Of a DNA stretch of 64,000 nucleotides, positions 19,232 to 28,376 are shown piece by piece (the first letter of the stretch is position 1; each line of letters begins with the position of its first letter). The position numbers were made by a program, and so were the translations under genes. The DNA is from UBA1672 sp965263215 (lineage in GTDB: Bacteria > Pseudomonadota > Alphaproteobacteria > Micavibrionales > Micavibrionaceae), in contig OZ253663.1 of NCBI GenBank assembly GCA_965263215.1, forward strand, positions 1,674,001-1,738,000, read 5' to 3'. The notes beneath the pieces are model-generated. The model did not search any database, was not told the origin of the DNA, and saw only the letters and a list, made by a program, of their open reading frames with translations.

Positions 19232-19256
19232 CTGAACCTTTTGGTTCGGTTTTTTT
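19232..19256 (+). terminator. Intrinsic terminator between nadD and rsfS
   Basis: CTGAACC, loop TTTT and GGTTCGG (7 pairs including one G-U) are followed by seven T residues. It separates nadD and the small ORF from rsfS, although it may be only partly effective since the cluster is usually cotranscribed. Confidence 0.75.
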
Positions 19257-19673
19257 GTGTGCGATAAAGAAGGAGAAAATGTCATTATCACATATAACGA
19301 AGACCTAACTCTAAGCCCATCTGAAATGAAGGATATCATTGTCACTTCGTTGGATTCGGATAAAGCGGAAAACATTACATGTATTCCCCTTTCTGAGGGG
19401 ACAGGCTTGGCCGATTATATGATCATTGCATCAGGCACATCATCCCGCCATGTCAGTGCGCTTGCCAGAAAAGTAAAAGAGCGCTTACATCAAGAAGATA
19501 TAAAAAACATAATCATAGAAGGCTTAGGCCAGTGCGACTGGGTTGTTTTGGATGCAGGAGATGTTATTGTTCACCTCTTCCGACCTGAGGTTCGCGATTT
19601 TTATAACATCGAAAAAATGTGGTGTGAGCACCCAACCTTAGATGTCATTAACAGTGAGCAAATTCAAGCTTAG
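19257..19673 (+). CDS. rsfS: Ribosomal silencing factor RsfS
   Basis: RsfS binds ribosomal protein L14 and blocks subunit joining in starvation. The core from about residue 24 shows LSPSEMKDIIVTSLDSDKAE, ADYMIIASGTSSRHVSALA and the WVVLDAGDVIVHLFRPEVRDFY signature. The start is uncertain. GTG 19257 touches the terminator T-run; ATG 19327 would remove the first helix. The best Shine-Dalgarno (AAGGAG at about 19270) precedes an ATG at 19279 in another frame that ends after nine codons. Confidence 0.9.
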   Translation: MCDKEGENVIITYNEDLTLSPSEMKDIIVTSLDSDKAENITCIPLSEGTGLADYMIIASGTSSRHVSALARKVKERLHQEDIKNIIIEGLGQCDWVVLDAGDVIVHLFRPEVRDFYNIEKMWCEHPTLDVINSEQIQA

Positions 19674-19712
19674 ATTTTTTCTTATTTTTACACGTTAAAC
19701 AAGGACTCCCTT

Positions 19713-20171
19713 GTGCTTAAAATTGATGTCATCTGCATATCTCACATTAAAAATGATGCCTTTGCTGATCTTATAGACTTATATCGTAAGCGCATCCAAT
19801 GGCCTTTAAACATCATCGAATTACAATCAAAGCATAGTGATGCGCGTAAATGCCAAAATGACGAAGCGGAAAAAATCATAAAACACATTCATAATCAGGC
19901 CGTGGTTATTGCTTTAGATGAAAAAGGTAAAAGTTTTTCGTCTATAGATTTTTCAAAAAAGCTTGAACAGTTTTCTCACGATGGATTAAGTCACATTCAA
20001 TTTATCATCGGCGGCGCAGACGGATTAACGAAGGACGTTAGGCAAAAGGCAAGTCTGCTTTTAAGTTTTGGTGTGCAAACATGGCCGCATGCCCTTGCGC
20101 GTGTTATGCTTTTAGAGCAAATATATAGGAGTCAGCAGATTCTTGCTGGCCATCCCTACCACAGGGAATAA
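19713..20171 (+). CDS. rlmH: 23S rRNA (pseudouridine1915-N3)-methyltransferase RlmH
   Basis: RlmH methylates pseudouridine 1915 in helix 69 of 23S rRNA using SAM. The 152-residue SPOUT-fold protein has the FIIGGADGL SAM-loop and the C-terminal HALARVMLLEQIYRSQQILAGHPYHRE, the family's knot region. The start is GTG with AAGGA upstream. It follows rsfS, as in most bacteria. Confidence 0.96.
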   Translation: MLKIDVICISHIKNDAFADLIDLYRKRIQWPLNIIELQSKHSDARKCQNDEAEKIIKHIHNQAVVIALDEKGKSFSSIDFSKKLEQFSHDGLSHIQFIIGGADGLTKDVRQKASLLLSFGVQTWPHALARVMLLEQIYRSQQILAGHPYHRE

Positions 20172-20200
20172 GTATTGTTCTTTAAGAAAAATAAGTAACT

Positions 20201-21364
20201 ATGAAAACGCCCTATTTCTATATCGTCATTATACTCTTGTGCCTAACCCTGCCACATTATGCTACGGCAAAAAGTGAAAATGAAGATTTGAAGACGATCA
20301 AAAGCAAGCTTTCCGAAGAAACCAAACAAAAAGATAAGCTTCAAAAGAAAATTAATGAAATCACATCAGAGTTAGATGACATAAAAAAGAATCTTGTTGA
20401 GGCGGCGCGTGCAGTCCGAGATAAAGAAGACACGCTTAAGAGTATTGAGGAACGTATCGGCAACCTCGAGGAAAAGAAAACAACTATTGATAAGACGCTA
20501 CAGGCTGAGCGTGTTTCAATTGTAAAACTCATCTTGATATTAGAACGTATCCGAAAAACCCCGCCTCAGGCCCTTATCGCACGACCTGATACGCCATACA
20601 AAACAGCGCAAAGCGCGCTTTTGATGGAAAATATTATTCCATCTGTAAAGCGTCACGCCGAATCTTTGAAAAATAACCTTGAAACCTTGCAACGTGTTTC
20701 GAATGAGTTAAAGATTGAAAAAGCCTCATTAGAAAAAGAAACTAAGTTTTTAAGAGATAAGAATAAAAACCTTCAATCTTTGGTTGATAAGAAAGAGCGA
20801 GTATATTCTAAAATTGATAGAGATATCGAGGCGCGCGAACTGACCATACAGAATATTTCGGCAAAAGCCAGTAACCTTGAGCAACTTGTCAGGCAGTTAA
20901 AAGCCGAAGAGCAGAAAGAGTTTCAACGTCAAAAAACGGCAAACATACTAAGAAAAAAGCCTGTTTTTGATCTTAAGGAAACTGGTCAGGCGCAACTTCC
21001 GATATCAGGGATTATCAGAACTAGCTATCATCAAAAAGATGATCTCGGTGCAAAAAGCAATGGCATAACCATTGAGGGAAGATCCGCCGGGCTTGTGATC
21101 GCCCCAATGGGAGGGAAGGTTCAATTCACAGGTACATTCAAACGATATGGGAATATTATCATCTTAGAACACGCTGGCGGTTTCCATAGTTTAATCGCAG
21201 GTTTGGAAAAAATCACAAGCTCTGTGGGTGATCATGTTAATTCAGGTGAACCAATTGGTTTGTTGCCAGATTCTTCTTTAATTCCGCGACCAAAGCTTTA
21301 TTATGAGCTCAGACAAAATGGAAACCCTGTTAATCCATCAGTTAAGTTTTCCGGCTTAGGATGA
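20201..21364 (+). CDS. EnvC-like murein hydrolase activator with degenerate LytM domain
   Basis: The 387-residue protein has a signal peptide (residues about 1-22, ending YATAK), a long coiled coil (about 25-240) and a C-terminal LytM/M23 domain (about 265-385). The active peptidase motifs HxxxD and HxH are absent: the matching sites read SNGITIEG and KLYYELRQNG. It is therefore probably not a peptidase but an activator of amidases, as EnvC is. It lies between rlmH and ctpA, a standard alphaproteobacterial position. Confidence 0.87.
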   Translation: MKTPYFYIVIILLCLTLPHYATAKSENEDLKTIKSKLSEETKQKDKLQKKINEITSELDDIKKNLVEAARAVRDKEDTLKSIEERIGNLEEKKTTIDKTLQAERVSIVKLILILERIRKTPPQALIARPDTPYKTAQSALLMENIIPSVKRHAESLKNNLETLQRVSNELKIEKASLEKETKFLRDKNKNLQSLVDKKERVYSKIDRDIEARELTIQNISAKASNLEQLVRQLKAEEQKEFQRQKTANILRKKPVFDLKETGQAQLPISGIIRTSYHQKDDLGAKSNGITIEGRSAGLVIAPMGGKVQFTGTFKRYGNIIILEHAGGFHSLIAGLEKITSSVGDHVNSGEPIGLLPDSSLIPRPKLYYELRQNGNPVNPSVKFSGLG

Positions 21365-21401
21365 AATCAGTTTTATACATACACTTTAAGGACAGTAACA
21401 A

Positions 21402-22730
21402 ATGATTAAACAACGCACATTTTCAGTGTTAATGGTAACAATCGCGATCTTCGCATTTACCTTAAATGTTCAGGCTGACGAAGAACGTACTGCCGGAAAG
21501 AAGCCTGAAAACGGTATCAGTGAAACTTATCGCCAACTTAGTTTGTTTGGTGATGTGTTTGAACGCGTTCGTTCTGAATATGTAGAAGAAAAAGATGATA
21601 AGACTTTGATTGAGTATGCTTTGAACGGCATGCTATCAAGCCTCGACCCGCACTCAAGCTATCTAAGCGAAGAAAAATTCAAGGATATGCGTGTTGAAAC
21701 GAGCGGTGAATTTGGTGGTTTAGGTATTGAAGTCACGATGGAAAACGGCTTAGTAAAAGTTGTGTCGCCTATTGATGACACACCTGCATTTCGTGCAGGT
21801 CTTCAGTCTGGTGATTATATTGTAAAAATCGACGACGATGCTGTTATGGGTATGTCCCTTAGTGAAGCCGTAGACAAAATGCGCGGTAAAGTTGGATCAA
21901 CGATTGATCTTTCTATCGCACGTAAAGGCGAGGAATCGCAAATAGACGTGACATTGGTCCGTGACATTATTCAAATCAAATCAGTACGTTTTCGTACCGA
22001 AGGTGATATTGGCTACATCCGTGTAACAACCTTCAGCCAAAAAACAGGCCCTGGCGTGCGCCAAGCTGTATCTGAAATTACAAAAGAAGTTGGTGAGAAT
22101 CTTACAGGTTTTGTACTAGACCTCAGAAATAATCCGGGTGGCTTATTATCACAAGCCATCGAAGTATCTGATGTTTTCCTTGATAAAGGTGAAATCGTGT
22201 CACAGCGTGGGCGCTATGAAGAAGATACGGAGCGCAACAATGCCACACCGGGCGATGCAGCCAACGGTTTACCGGTTGTTGTTTTGGTCAATGGCGGTTC
22301 TGCATCGGCTTCTGAGATTGTAGCAGGTGCACTTCAAGACCATCGCCGCGGTATTATCATGGGCACACAATCTTTTGGTAAAGGGTCTGTTCAAACAGTT
22401 ATGCCTTTGCCCGGTAATGGTGCTATGCGTTTAACAACAGCACGATATTACACACCATCCGGTCGTTCTATTCAGGCAAAAGGTATTACACCTGACATCG
22501 TTGTCGAACAATCAACAATTAAATCTCTTGAATCAAGACATCTTCGAGAATCTGATTTAAAAGGCGCACTTGATAAGAAAAATATTGATAAGACTAAAAA
22601 GAAACCTGCAAACGATAATAAAGAAGAGGTCGAGGAAGAAGAACGCACAGACTATCAGTTAGACCGTGCCCTTGATCTTCTTATCGGTTTATCTTTATTT
22701 AACAACACTGACGCTGCGACAGGAAAGTAG
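21402..22730 (+). CDS. ctpA: Carboxy-terminal processing protease (S41 family, CtpA)
   Basis: It is a periplasmic serine protease with a signal peptide (about 1-25), a PDZ domain (about 95-180) with GLGIEV and GDYIVKIDD, and an S41 core. The catalytic Ser is in VNGGSASASEIVAGAL and the Lys in QSFGKGSVQT. The C-terminal tail after about 390 is charged and low complexity. Known CtpA proteins degrade or process envelope proteins and peptidoglycan enzymes. It follows the EnvC-like gene, and its stop is adjacent to the next start. Confidence 0.95.
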   Translation: MIKQRTFSVLMVTIAIFAFTLNVQADEERTAGKKPENGISETYRQLSLFGDVFERVRSEYVEEKDDKTLIEYALNGMLSSLDPHSSYLSEEKFKDMRVETSGEFGGLGIEVTMENGLVKVVSPIDDTPAFRAGLQSGDYIVKIDDDAVMGMSLSEAVDKMRGKVGSTIDLSIARKGEESQIDVTLVRDIIQIKSVRFRTEGDIGYIRVTTFSQKTGPGVRQAVSEITKEVGENLTGFVLDLRNNPGGLLSQAIEVSDVFLDKGEIVSQRGRYEEDTERNNATPGDAANGLPVVVLVNGGSASASEIVAGALQDHRRGIIMGTQSFGKGSVQTVMPLPGNGAMRLTTARYYTPSGRSIQAKGITPDIVVEQSTIKSLESRHLRESDLKGALDKKNIDKTKKKPANDNKEEVEEEERTDYQLDRALDLLIGLSLFNNTDAATGK

Positions 22731-23912
22731 ATGGGTATTTCTATACCGGATTCCATAAAGAACCGTATAGACCTCGGCAATATTAATTTTGCAGAGATAA
22801 AACAAGCCATCACGCGGCACTGCCAAAGCCTCACAAGCTTACTTATGCAAGCGGACAGGAAAGCGTTATTACAGGCGCTCAGCGTTGTTGTTGGCATCTA
22901 CTGTTTTATTTTTCTTTATGTTTACTTGTTTTCAAGCTCAACAATCAGCAATCTTGAAGATCGTATGGCTAAGGAGAGTGTAGAGCTCACCCAAGGCGAA
23001 GCATTTGGACATTCTAAAATGAATGCTCAATATTACGCAGACGCTAATTTGGTGGAAGGCTTGTCAAAATTAGAAGATGTCGGAAGGCTTCCGATTATTC
23101 GTCCCCACGATCAGTTCACAAGTTTTCGTGCTTATCAAATTCCTTTCGAATTTCAGGGATATGACCAAAGAACATTCATATCCTTTATGTTGAAAGACTT
23201 CGGGTTATCAAAGAGTAATTCTGAGATGGCACTTGAAATTCTTCCGCCCGAGGTTTCGTTCTTATTATCCCCTTACTCACAGCAACCAATGGAATGGGTA
23301 AAACGAGCGCGTTCAAAGGGTCATGAAGTATGGCTCGACATCCCTGTCCAAAGCGATACATACCCGGGCTCTGGGCTGAACACAATTTTCCATCACCAAA
23401 ATTTAAGCGAAAAATCCGAACTTCTTCACGGCTCGCTGACAAGTGCTCTTGGTTATGTTGGGGTTGGTATGTATCTGGATGACAGCATTCGACCTGTTGA
23501 AGACCATTACAAGAAAATATCTGATGAGCTTTATGGACGAGGTTTAGGCGTATTTGAAAAGAACCCGAAAGCCCCACAAGTTATAGAATCCATTGCCGTT
23601 GCAAGAGGTGCGCCTTTTATTAAGGCAGATCTCGAAGTGTTTCAAATGAAAGGGCAAAACTCTTTTGTTGCATTGGAAGCCATTGCTCGTAAGAAAAAGC
23701 ACGCCGTCGCGACGATCCCTCCCTATCCCACTGTCATGAAATACTTGGCCATGTGGATAGATAAAGTCGGCCGCGCCGATTATGCCGTTGCTCCGGTTTC
23801 TGCAATTTACGATTTGCCGATCGAGCGTAACTCAGCAAAACAAGCCGACGCTCCATCAGGATTACATCCAACAGATCACGCCGCCCAACCAATAGACAAT
23901 CACGGTCATTAA
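22731..23912 (+). CDS. Divergent polysaccharide deacetylase family protein
   Basis: The 393-residue protein has one N-terminal membrane span (about 45-63) and a periplasmic domain of the divergent polysaccharide deacetylase family (YibQ-like). Matching segments are SNSEMALEILPPEVSFLLSPY and GHEVWLDIPVQSDTYPG and the final part ending AVAPVSAIYDL. The family has a deacetylase-like barrel but its substrate is not established. It starts directly after the ctpA stop and precedes rppH, the usual order in alphaproteobacteria. Confidence 0.88.
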   Translation: MGISIPDSIKNRIDLGNINFAEIKQAITRHCQSLTSLLMQADRKALLQALSVVVGIYCFIFLYVYLFSSSTISNLEDRMAKESVELTQGEAFGHSKMNAQYYADANLVEGLSKLEDVGRLPIIRPHDQFTSFRAYQIPFEFQGYDQRTFISFMLKDFGLSKSNSEMALEILPPEVSFLLSPYSQQPMEWVKRARSKGHEVWLDIPVQSDTYPGSGLNTIFHHQNLSEKSELLHGSLTSALGYVGVGMYLDDSIRPVEDHYKKISDELYGRGLGVFEKNPKAPQVIESIAVARGAPFIKADLEVFQMKGQNSFVALEAIARKKKHAVATIPPYPTVMKYLAMWIDKVGRADYAVAPVSAIYDLPIERNSAKQADAPSGLHPTDHAAQPIDNHGH

Positions 23913-23934
23913 TTTAAAAGCAGGAAAAAACTAT

Positions 23935-24417
23935 ATGGATAACGCGATTAATCGTGACGGATTACTCTATCGCCCTTGTGTCGGGATAGCGTTATTTAAT
24001 TCCGAAGGTAAGGTGTTCGTGGGTGAGCGTATTGACACACCAGGTGCGTGGCAAATGCCGCAAGGCGGGGTAGATCCGGGGGAAACCGTTGAACAAACGG
24101 CTCTGCGCGAGCTTAAGGAAGAAGTCGGTACAGATCAGGCTGAAATCATTACAATCAGTGAGCGTAAAGTTCAGTACGAGCTTCCCGATGCCATGATCAG
24201 ACGTTTATGGAACGGCAAGTATCGCGGGCAAGAACAAACATGGGTAGCGGCGCGTTTTACCGGCGAGGACTCAAACATTGATATCAAAGCCTTTGACCCG
24301 CCTGAATTCTCAGACTGGCAATGGATAAACCTGAAAGACACGATTGATTTAATCGTACCCTTCAAACGCGACATTTACGTTGAGGTCATCGAGATGTTTG
24401 AAAGCATTAATCATTAA
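23935..24417 (+). CDS. rppH: RNA pyrophosphohydrolase
   Basis: RppH converts 5'-triphosphate RNA ends to monophosphate and so starts RNase E-dependent decay. The NUDIX box is GGVDPGETVEQTALRELKEE (residues about 43-62), followed by VGTD. YRPCVGIALFN and the WPQ-like MPQGG segment are typical. The 160-residue length fits. It overlaps the convergent tolB stop by 4 bases. Confidence 0.95.
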   Translation: MDNAINRDGLLYRPCVGIALFNSEGKVFVGERIDTPGAWQMPQGGVDPGETVEQTALRELKEEVGTDQAEIITISERKVQYELPDAMIRRLWNGKYRGQEQTWVAARFTGEDSNIDIKAFDPPEFSDWQWINLKDTIDLIVPFKRDIYVEVIEMFESINH

Positions 24418-25739
24418 CGATTAGGCGGTGACCAGGCGGGGTCAGATCCATCCTTTGGTGTTTTCAACCAACGCTCATTATACCCTGTGATATCAATCGT
24501 ATAGATGCGCGCGATACGGCGATCTCCCGAAGGGGTTTCCTTGAAATACGTCAACACACGCCCATTGGGTGACCAACTTGGCCCCTCTACGTGATAAGCT
24601 GTCGTGATTAGACGCTCACCTTTACCATCGGGCCGAATAACACCAATATAGAATTTTCCCTGATACATGCGTGTGAAGGCAATCAAATCACCACGCGGTG
24701 ACCATACGGGGTTACCATATCGGCCTTTACCGTATGTCAGACGGCTCATGCCGGAGCCATCAACATTCATAATATAAAGCTGCTGCGAACCGCTACGGTC
24801 CGATTCAAACACTATGCGGCGACCATCTGGTGAATAAGATGGCGCCGTTTCAATAGCCGTACCACTGGTCATGCGTACGGTTTTAAGCGATTGCAAATCC
24901 ATTACATAGATGTCGGTGTTCCCGTTTCTCGCCATGGAGAAGACAACCTTTTTACCATCAGGAGAAAAACGTGGCGCGAATGTCATGCCGGAAAAGTTCC
25001 CGAGAAGCTTGTGCGCACCCGTATTAATATCATAAAGGTAAACGCGCGGAATGCCGCCCTGATATGACATATATGTAATTTGCTGGCGCGTAGGTGAGAA
25101 GCGCGGCGTGAGCACAAGATAACTGCCATCGGTTAAATATTGATGATTGGCACCATCCTGATCCATAATCGCGAGGCGTTTAACACGTTTATGCGCCAGA
25201 CCACTCTCGGCGACATACACAATACGTGTATCGAAATAACCCTCTTCCCCCGTCAGGCGCTTATAAACTTCGTCAGAAATAATATGTGCGATCCGTCGCC
25301 AATTATCAGGTGTCGTTGTATAAGCCATGCCAATGAGCTGCTTTTCAGACAGGACATCCCACAGGCGGAATTCCACACGTGTGTTGCCCTGATCATCCGT
25401 TAAGACATTACCGGAAACCATTGTTTCTGTGCCTGTCGTTCGCCATTCAGGGAATCGAACACCTTCTTGGAAAATAGAACCCGGCGTCTGCACGAATGCA
25501 GCCGGGTTTACAGGCTTGAACAGGCCGGAACGTGCCAAATTATCGCTGATAATTTTGGGAATATCATTCGCAAGTTCACGATGTTTTATTTCGGTTGGAT
25601 GAAATGGTGAAGCAGCAATTGGTCGCGGCGTGAATGTACCATGTTCGTTTCTTAGTTCAGGTAGGGTTTCCTGCGCCAAAACATAATAAGGCATAGTACA
25701 AACGAATAGAAACAAAAGGCTGATAAAAAAGCGTGTCAT
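24414..25739 (-). CDS. tolB: Tol-Pal system protein TolB
   Basis: TolB is a periplasmic beta-propeller that links Pal to the TolQRA motor. The 441-residue protein has a signal peptide (cleavage near residue 22, VLAQ), an N-terminal alpha/beta domain (about 30-165) and a six-blade propeller with repeats of the form PxFSPDGxxVVFSMxRxGNxxIYVMDL. It is the last gene of the tolQRAB run, in reverse orientation to rppH. The absence of pal downstream is notable: the next gene on that side is rppH. Confidence 0.96.
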   Translation of the reverse strand: MTRFFISLLFLFVCTMPYYVLAQETLPELRNEHGTFTPRPIAASPFHPTEIKHRELANDIPKIISDNLARSGLFKPVNPAAFVQTPGSIFQEGVRFPEWRTTGTETMVSGNVLTDDQGNTRVEFRLWDVLSEKQLIGMAYTTTPDNWRRIAHIISDEVYKRLTGEEGYFDTRIVYVAESGLAHKRVKRLAIMDQDGANHQYLTDGSYLVLTPRFSPTRQQITYMSYQGGIPRVYLYDINTGAHKLLGNFSGMTFAPRFSPDGKKVVFSMARNGNTDIYVMDLQSLKTVRMTSGTAIETAPSYSPDGRRIVFESDRSGSQQLYIMNVDGSGMSRLTYGKGRYGNPVWSPRGDLIAFTRMYQGKFYIGVIRPDGKGERLITTAYHVEGPSWSPNGRVLTYFKETPSGDRRIARIYTIDITGYNERWLKTPKDGSDPAWSPPNR

Positions 25740-25759
25740 GAGATGATCTCTCTTTTGGT

Positions 25760-26668
25760 TTAAAGCATATTACTCGGATCAAAGGTATATTTAAAGACTT
25801 TATAGTATTCATATTTTTCTAGTGGGATACGTAATTTATTACAGTTTGGGTGCAATAATGCTCGTCTAGCGGACTCAGCATAGATTTTATAATGACTATC
25901 GGACGCATATCTTGCTTTTTCAATAATCTCAACCTTACGGACAGTTAAATCAGGGTTAACAAAAACTTTAAGTGGAACAATGTGTGCGCGTGATTGTGCT
26001 GATCCAATGTCAACAAACCAACAAGGGCTTACGCCTGCATTTAGTTGTGATAATTCGTAGCCGGTCATTTGCTGTGAATAGTCAGCAATTTGCGAACTTT
26101 GCCCCTGTCCTTCTCCTTGTTCAGAATTGCTATCCGTTTTTTCTTGCTCGTCAGGCATCAAATCCTTCAAAAGACTGGTTATGTCTTTTTCTGGCTTTTC
26201 TTCTTCCTTCGGTTTTTCTTCCGCAACTTTCGGCTTCTGTGGCGGCTTTGGTTTGCTCTTCGGCTTTGGTGGTTTTTTGATTTCGGTCGGGTCAGGCGGC
26301 TCTACCTTTGGAGTTTCCTCCGGAATAATTTCTTCAGGTTCTGGAATGTCCGGCTCTTGCGGTACGGCAAGATCTGGCACGGTTTCACTGTTATTATAGA
26401 CAGGCTTGCGCTCAGGCGGCGGTGCTATATCTTCCTCTTCGCTTTTTTGCGGCTCATCCGAATTCGTGGTTTCAATAATTTCTGATGGGTCAAACAACTC
26501 GACGGGAATAACCATATCCTCTGTCACAATGTCTTTGCTCAGATAAGGGATGCCAACCGTCGCGAGAACAAACACGGTTACATGCAAGAATGCAGAAATA
26601 ACCGCCGGTTTAGTAATATTTGGCGTGTAGAGGGCTGTTCTGTAATCTTTTTTAACTGCTGCGTTCAT
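25760..26668 (-). CDS. tolA: TolA-like inner-membrane linker protein
   Basis: TolA connects the TolQR motor to TolB and the outer membrane. This 302-residue protein has one N-terminal span (about 20-42), a long Pro/Glu/Lys-rich middle (about 60-165) and a C-terminal TonB/TolA-type domain (about 205-302) with PCWFVDIGSAQSRAHIVPLKVFV. Low-complexity composition makes the middle hard to align. Its position between tolR and tolB supports the call. Confidence 0.86.
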   Translation of the reverse strand: MNAAVKKDYRTALYTPNITKPAVISAFLHVTVFVLATVGIPYLSKDIVTEDMVIPVELFDPSEIIETTNSDEPQKSEEEDIAPPPERKPVYNNSETVPDLAVPQEPDIPEPEEIIPEETPKVEPPDPTEIKKPPKPKSKPKPPQKPKVAEEKPKEEEKPEKDITSLLKDLMPDEQEKTDSNSEQGEGQGQSSQIADYSQQMTGYELSQLNAGVSPCWFVDIGSAQSRAHIVPLKVFVNPDLTVRKVEIIEKARYASDSHYKIYAESARRALLHPNCNKLRIPLEKYEYYKVFKYTFDPSNML

Positions 26669-26677
26669 AATATTGCA

Positions 26678-27124
26678 TTAGTTTTTAGGTTTGGTGACAA
26701 GGGCAACTTTGTTGAATCCTGCGGCGTTAAGCTGCCCCAGAACATCCATGACACTGCCATATTCAATGGCTTGATCAGCGCGGACATAAATTCGGCGATC
26801 CATATCACCTTCTAATGTAGCCTTTAAAATTGTAACAAGTGCACCTTTCTTAACTTCAGTATCGGCAAGAAACACTTTGCCTTCCGTATCCAAGGTCACT
26901 TCGATTGGTTTGTTATCTTCAGTTTTGATTATTTTGGCTTTGCTATTAGGTAAATCTACAGGCACGCCTGATGTCATTAATGGCGCGGTAATCATAAACA
27001 CCACCAACAAAACCAGCATAACATCATTCATAGGAATAACGTTCATCTCTGCCATCGGACGAAACTTGCCACCGGTTCTGCGGCCACGTGCACGTCCTCT
27101 GTTTGCGCCTGACATTCCGCCCAT
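26678..27124 (-). CDS. tolR: Biopolymer transport protein TolR (ExbD family)
   Basis: TolR forms the proton-driven motor with TolQ. The 148-residue protein has an N-terminal arm rich in Gly/Arg, one membrane span (about 32-52) with the essential Asp in the NDVMLVLLVVFMIT segment, and a periplasmic domain ending in VALVTKP. It lies 10 bases from tolA and 5 from tolQ. Confidence 0.95.
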   Translation of the reverse strand: MGGMSGANRGRARGRRTGGKFRPMAEMNVIPMNDVMLVLLVVFMITAPLMTSGVPVDLPNSKAKIIKTEDNKPIEVTLDTEGKVFLADTEVKKGALVTILKATLEGDMDRRIYVRADQAIEYGSVMDVLGQLNAAGFNKVALVTKPKN

Positions 27125-27128
27125 AATA

Positions 27129-27890
27129 TTATCCTGCTGTGCCTGTTTTTTTACTACTCATACTCACGTCATGAGAATCAAGATGACGTGATAAAATTGC
27201 AGAAAATTCATCCGTGAAAGCCTCAAGCCTGTCTGCATATTGGTTTAAATTGTTAGAGAGAACATTGTAAGCAATAGATGCAGGAATAGCTGCTACCAAT
27301 CCAATGGCGGTGGCAAATAACGCCTCGGCGATACCCGGTGCAACCACGGCCAAAGATGTATTATTTGTACTCGCGATGGCGGTAAAACTGTTCATGATCC
27401 CCCAAACCGTTCCGAACAAACCAATAAAAGGCGCGCTAGACGCGACACTCGCCAAAAAAGTCGTGCCTTTTTCCAAATGGTTCATTTCACGGCCGATGGC
27501 CACACTCATAGAACGCTCTACGCGTTGTTTTAGACTCGCCTGTAAACTCTGATTTGATGGAACACCACCAACGATCCCAGCCTTCCACTCATCCATGCCA
27601 GCGGAAAATGTACGAAGCATCGGGTCTTCCTTGCTTTTTTTTACGCGCGCATAAATTTTATCCAGTGGTTCGCCTGACCAAAAAGAATCTTCAAAGCGGT
27701 CAGCACGCCTGTTGAGTTTTCTAAGAATGCCACGTTTTTGAAAGATTATGACCCAACTCCAGAAGGATGCAAACACCAAAATAATCATGACTGATTTCAC
27801 AACCATATCGGCCTGCATGAACAGTCCCATCGCACTCATATCATGTGCGGCTAAGGTTCCTAAATTTTCTGCTACGACATCGACGGACAT
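27129..27890 (-). CDS. tolQ: Tol-Pal motor protein TolQ
   Basis: TolQ is the MotA/ExbB-type channel subunit with three membrane spans. The 253-residue protein shows spans near residues 25-45, about 150-172 and 188-210, and the conserved PFIGLFGTVWGIMNSF and APGIAEALFATAIGLVAAIPA motifs. It heads the tolQRAB run and lies downstream of ybgC in the same strand. Confidence 0.96.
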   Translation of the reverse strand: MSVDVVAENLGTLAAHDMSAMGLFMQADMVVKSVMIILVFASFWSWVIIFQKRGILRKLNRRADRFEDSFWSGEPLDKIYARVKKSKEDPMLRTFSAGMDEWKAGIVGGVPSNQSLQASLKQRVERSMSVAIGREMNHLEKGTTFLASVASSAPFIGLFGTVWGIMNSFTAIASTNNTSLAVVAPGIAEALFATAIGLVAAIPASIAYNVLSNNLNQYADRLEAFTDEFSAILSRHLDSHDVSMSSKKTGTAG

Positions 27891-27959
27891 ATTTTATTCC
27901 TGTTGCTATTTGTTAGACGAATATAGACGCAATATCCTTTGAAATTAATTCGAAGGATT

Positions 27960-28373
27960 TCACTCTACGGTTTCTTGAAAGGTCTGAAAAGCTTGTTTTA
28001 TATTTTCCGGCAAGCGCACAGGCTTATAACTTTGCGTTCCTACACAAACCAAAACAACACTTAAATCTGCAATGACATCACCATCACGTTTTACAATTTG
28101 TTTCATGATGAAACTGGTATTTTTAAGCTCTGTGACACTGCTCTCAACAGTTAAGGCATCATCAAGCGTCGCCGTTTTTAAATAATCAATCTCAATTTTA
28201 CGCACAACGAACATCACACCAACATCATTGTGCACATCGCTATTCTGGAAGCCCACATGGCGCAAAAATTCAGTGCGCCCGCGCTCTGCAAAATTTAAAT
28301 ATTTTGAATGATAGACAATGCCGCCTGCATCAGTGTCTTCGTAATAAACGCGAATATCAATCGTATGCTTCAC
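27960..28373 (-). CDS. ybgC: Tol-Pal-associated acyl-CoA thioesterase YbgC
   Basis: This hot-dog fold thioesterase has the YEDTDAGGIVYHSKYLNFAERGRTEFLR segment, whose Asp is catalytic. The 137-residue size is typical. The start is GTG at 28371-28373. It precedes tolQ, as is widely conserved, and follows ruvB. Confidence 0.94.
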   Translation of the reverse strand: MKHTIDIRVYYEDTDAGGIVYHSKYLNFAERGRTEFLRHVGFQNSDVHNDVGVMFVVRKIEIDYLKTATLDDALTVESSVTELKNTSFIMKQIVKRDGDVIADLSVVLVCVGTQSYKPVRLPENIKQAFQTFQETVE

Positions 28374-28376
28374 AAT

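Noticed and set aside
26090..26485. A frame of aromatic and Arg-rich residues opposite tolA
   Set aside because: It mirrors the Pro/Glu/Lys-rich tolA sequence and is not a gene.
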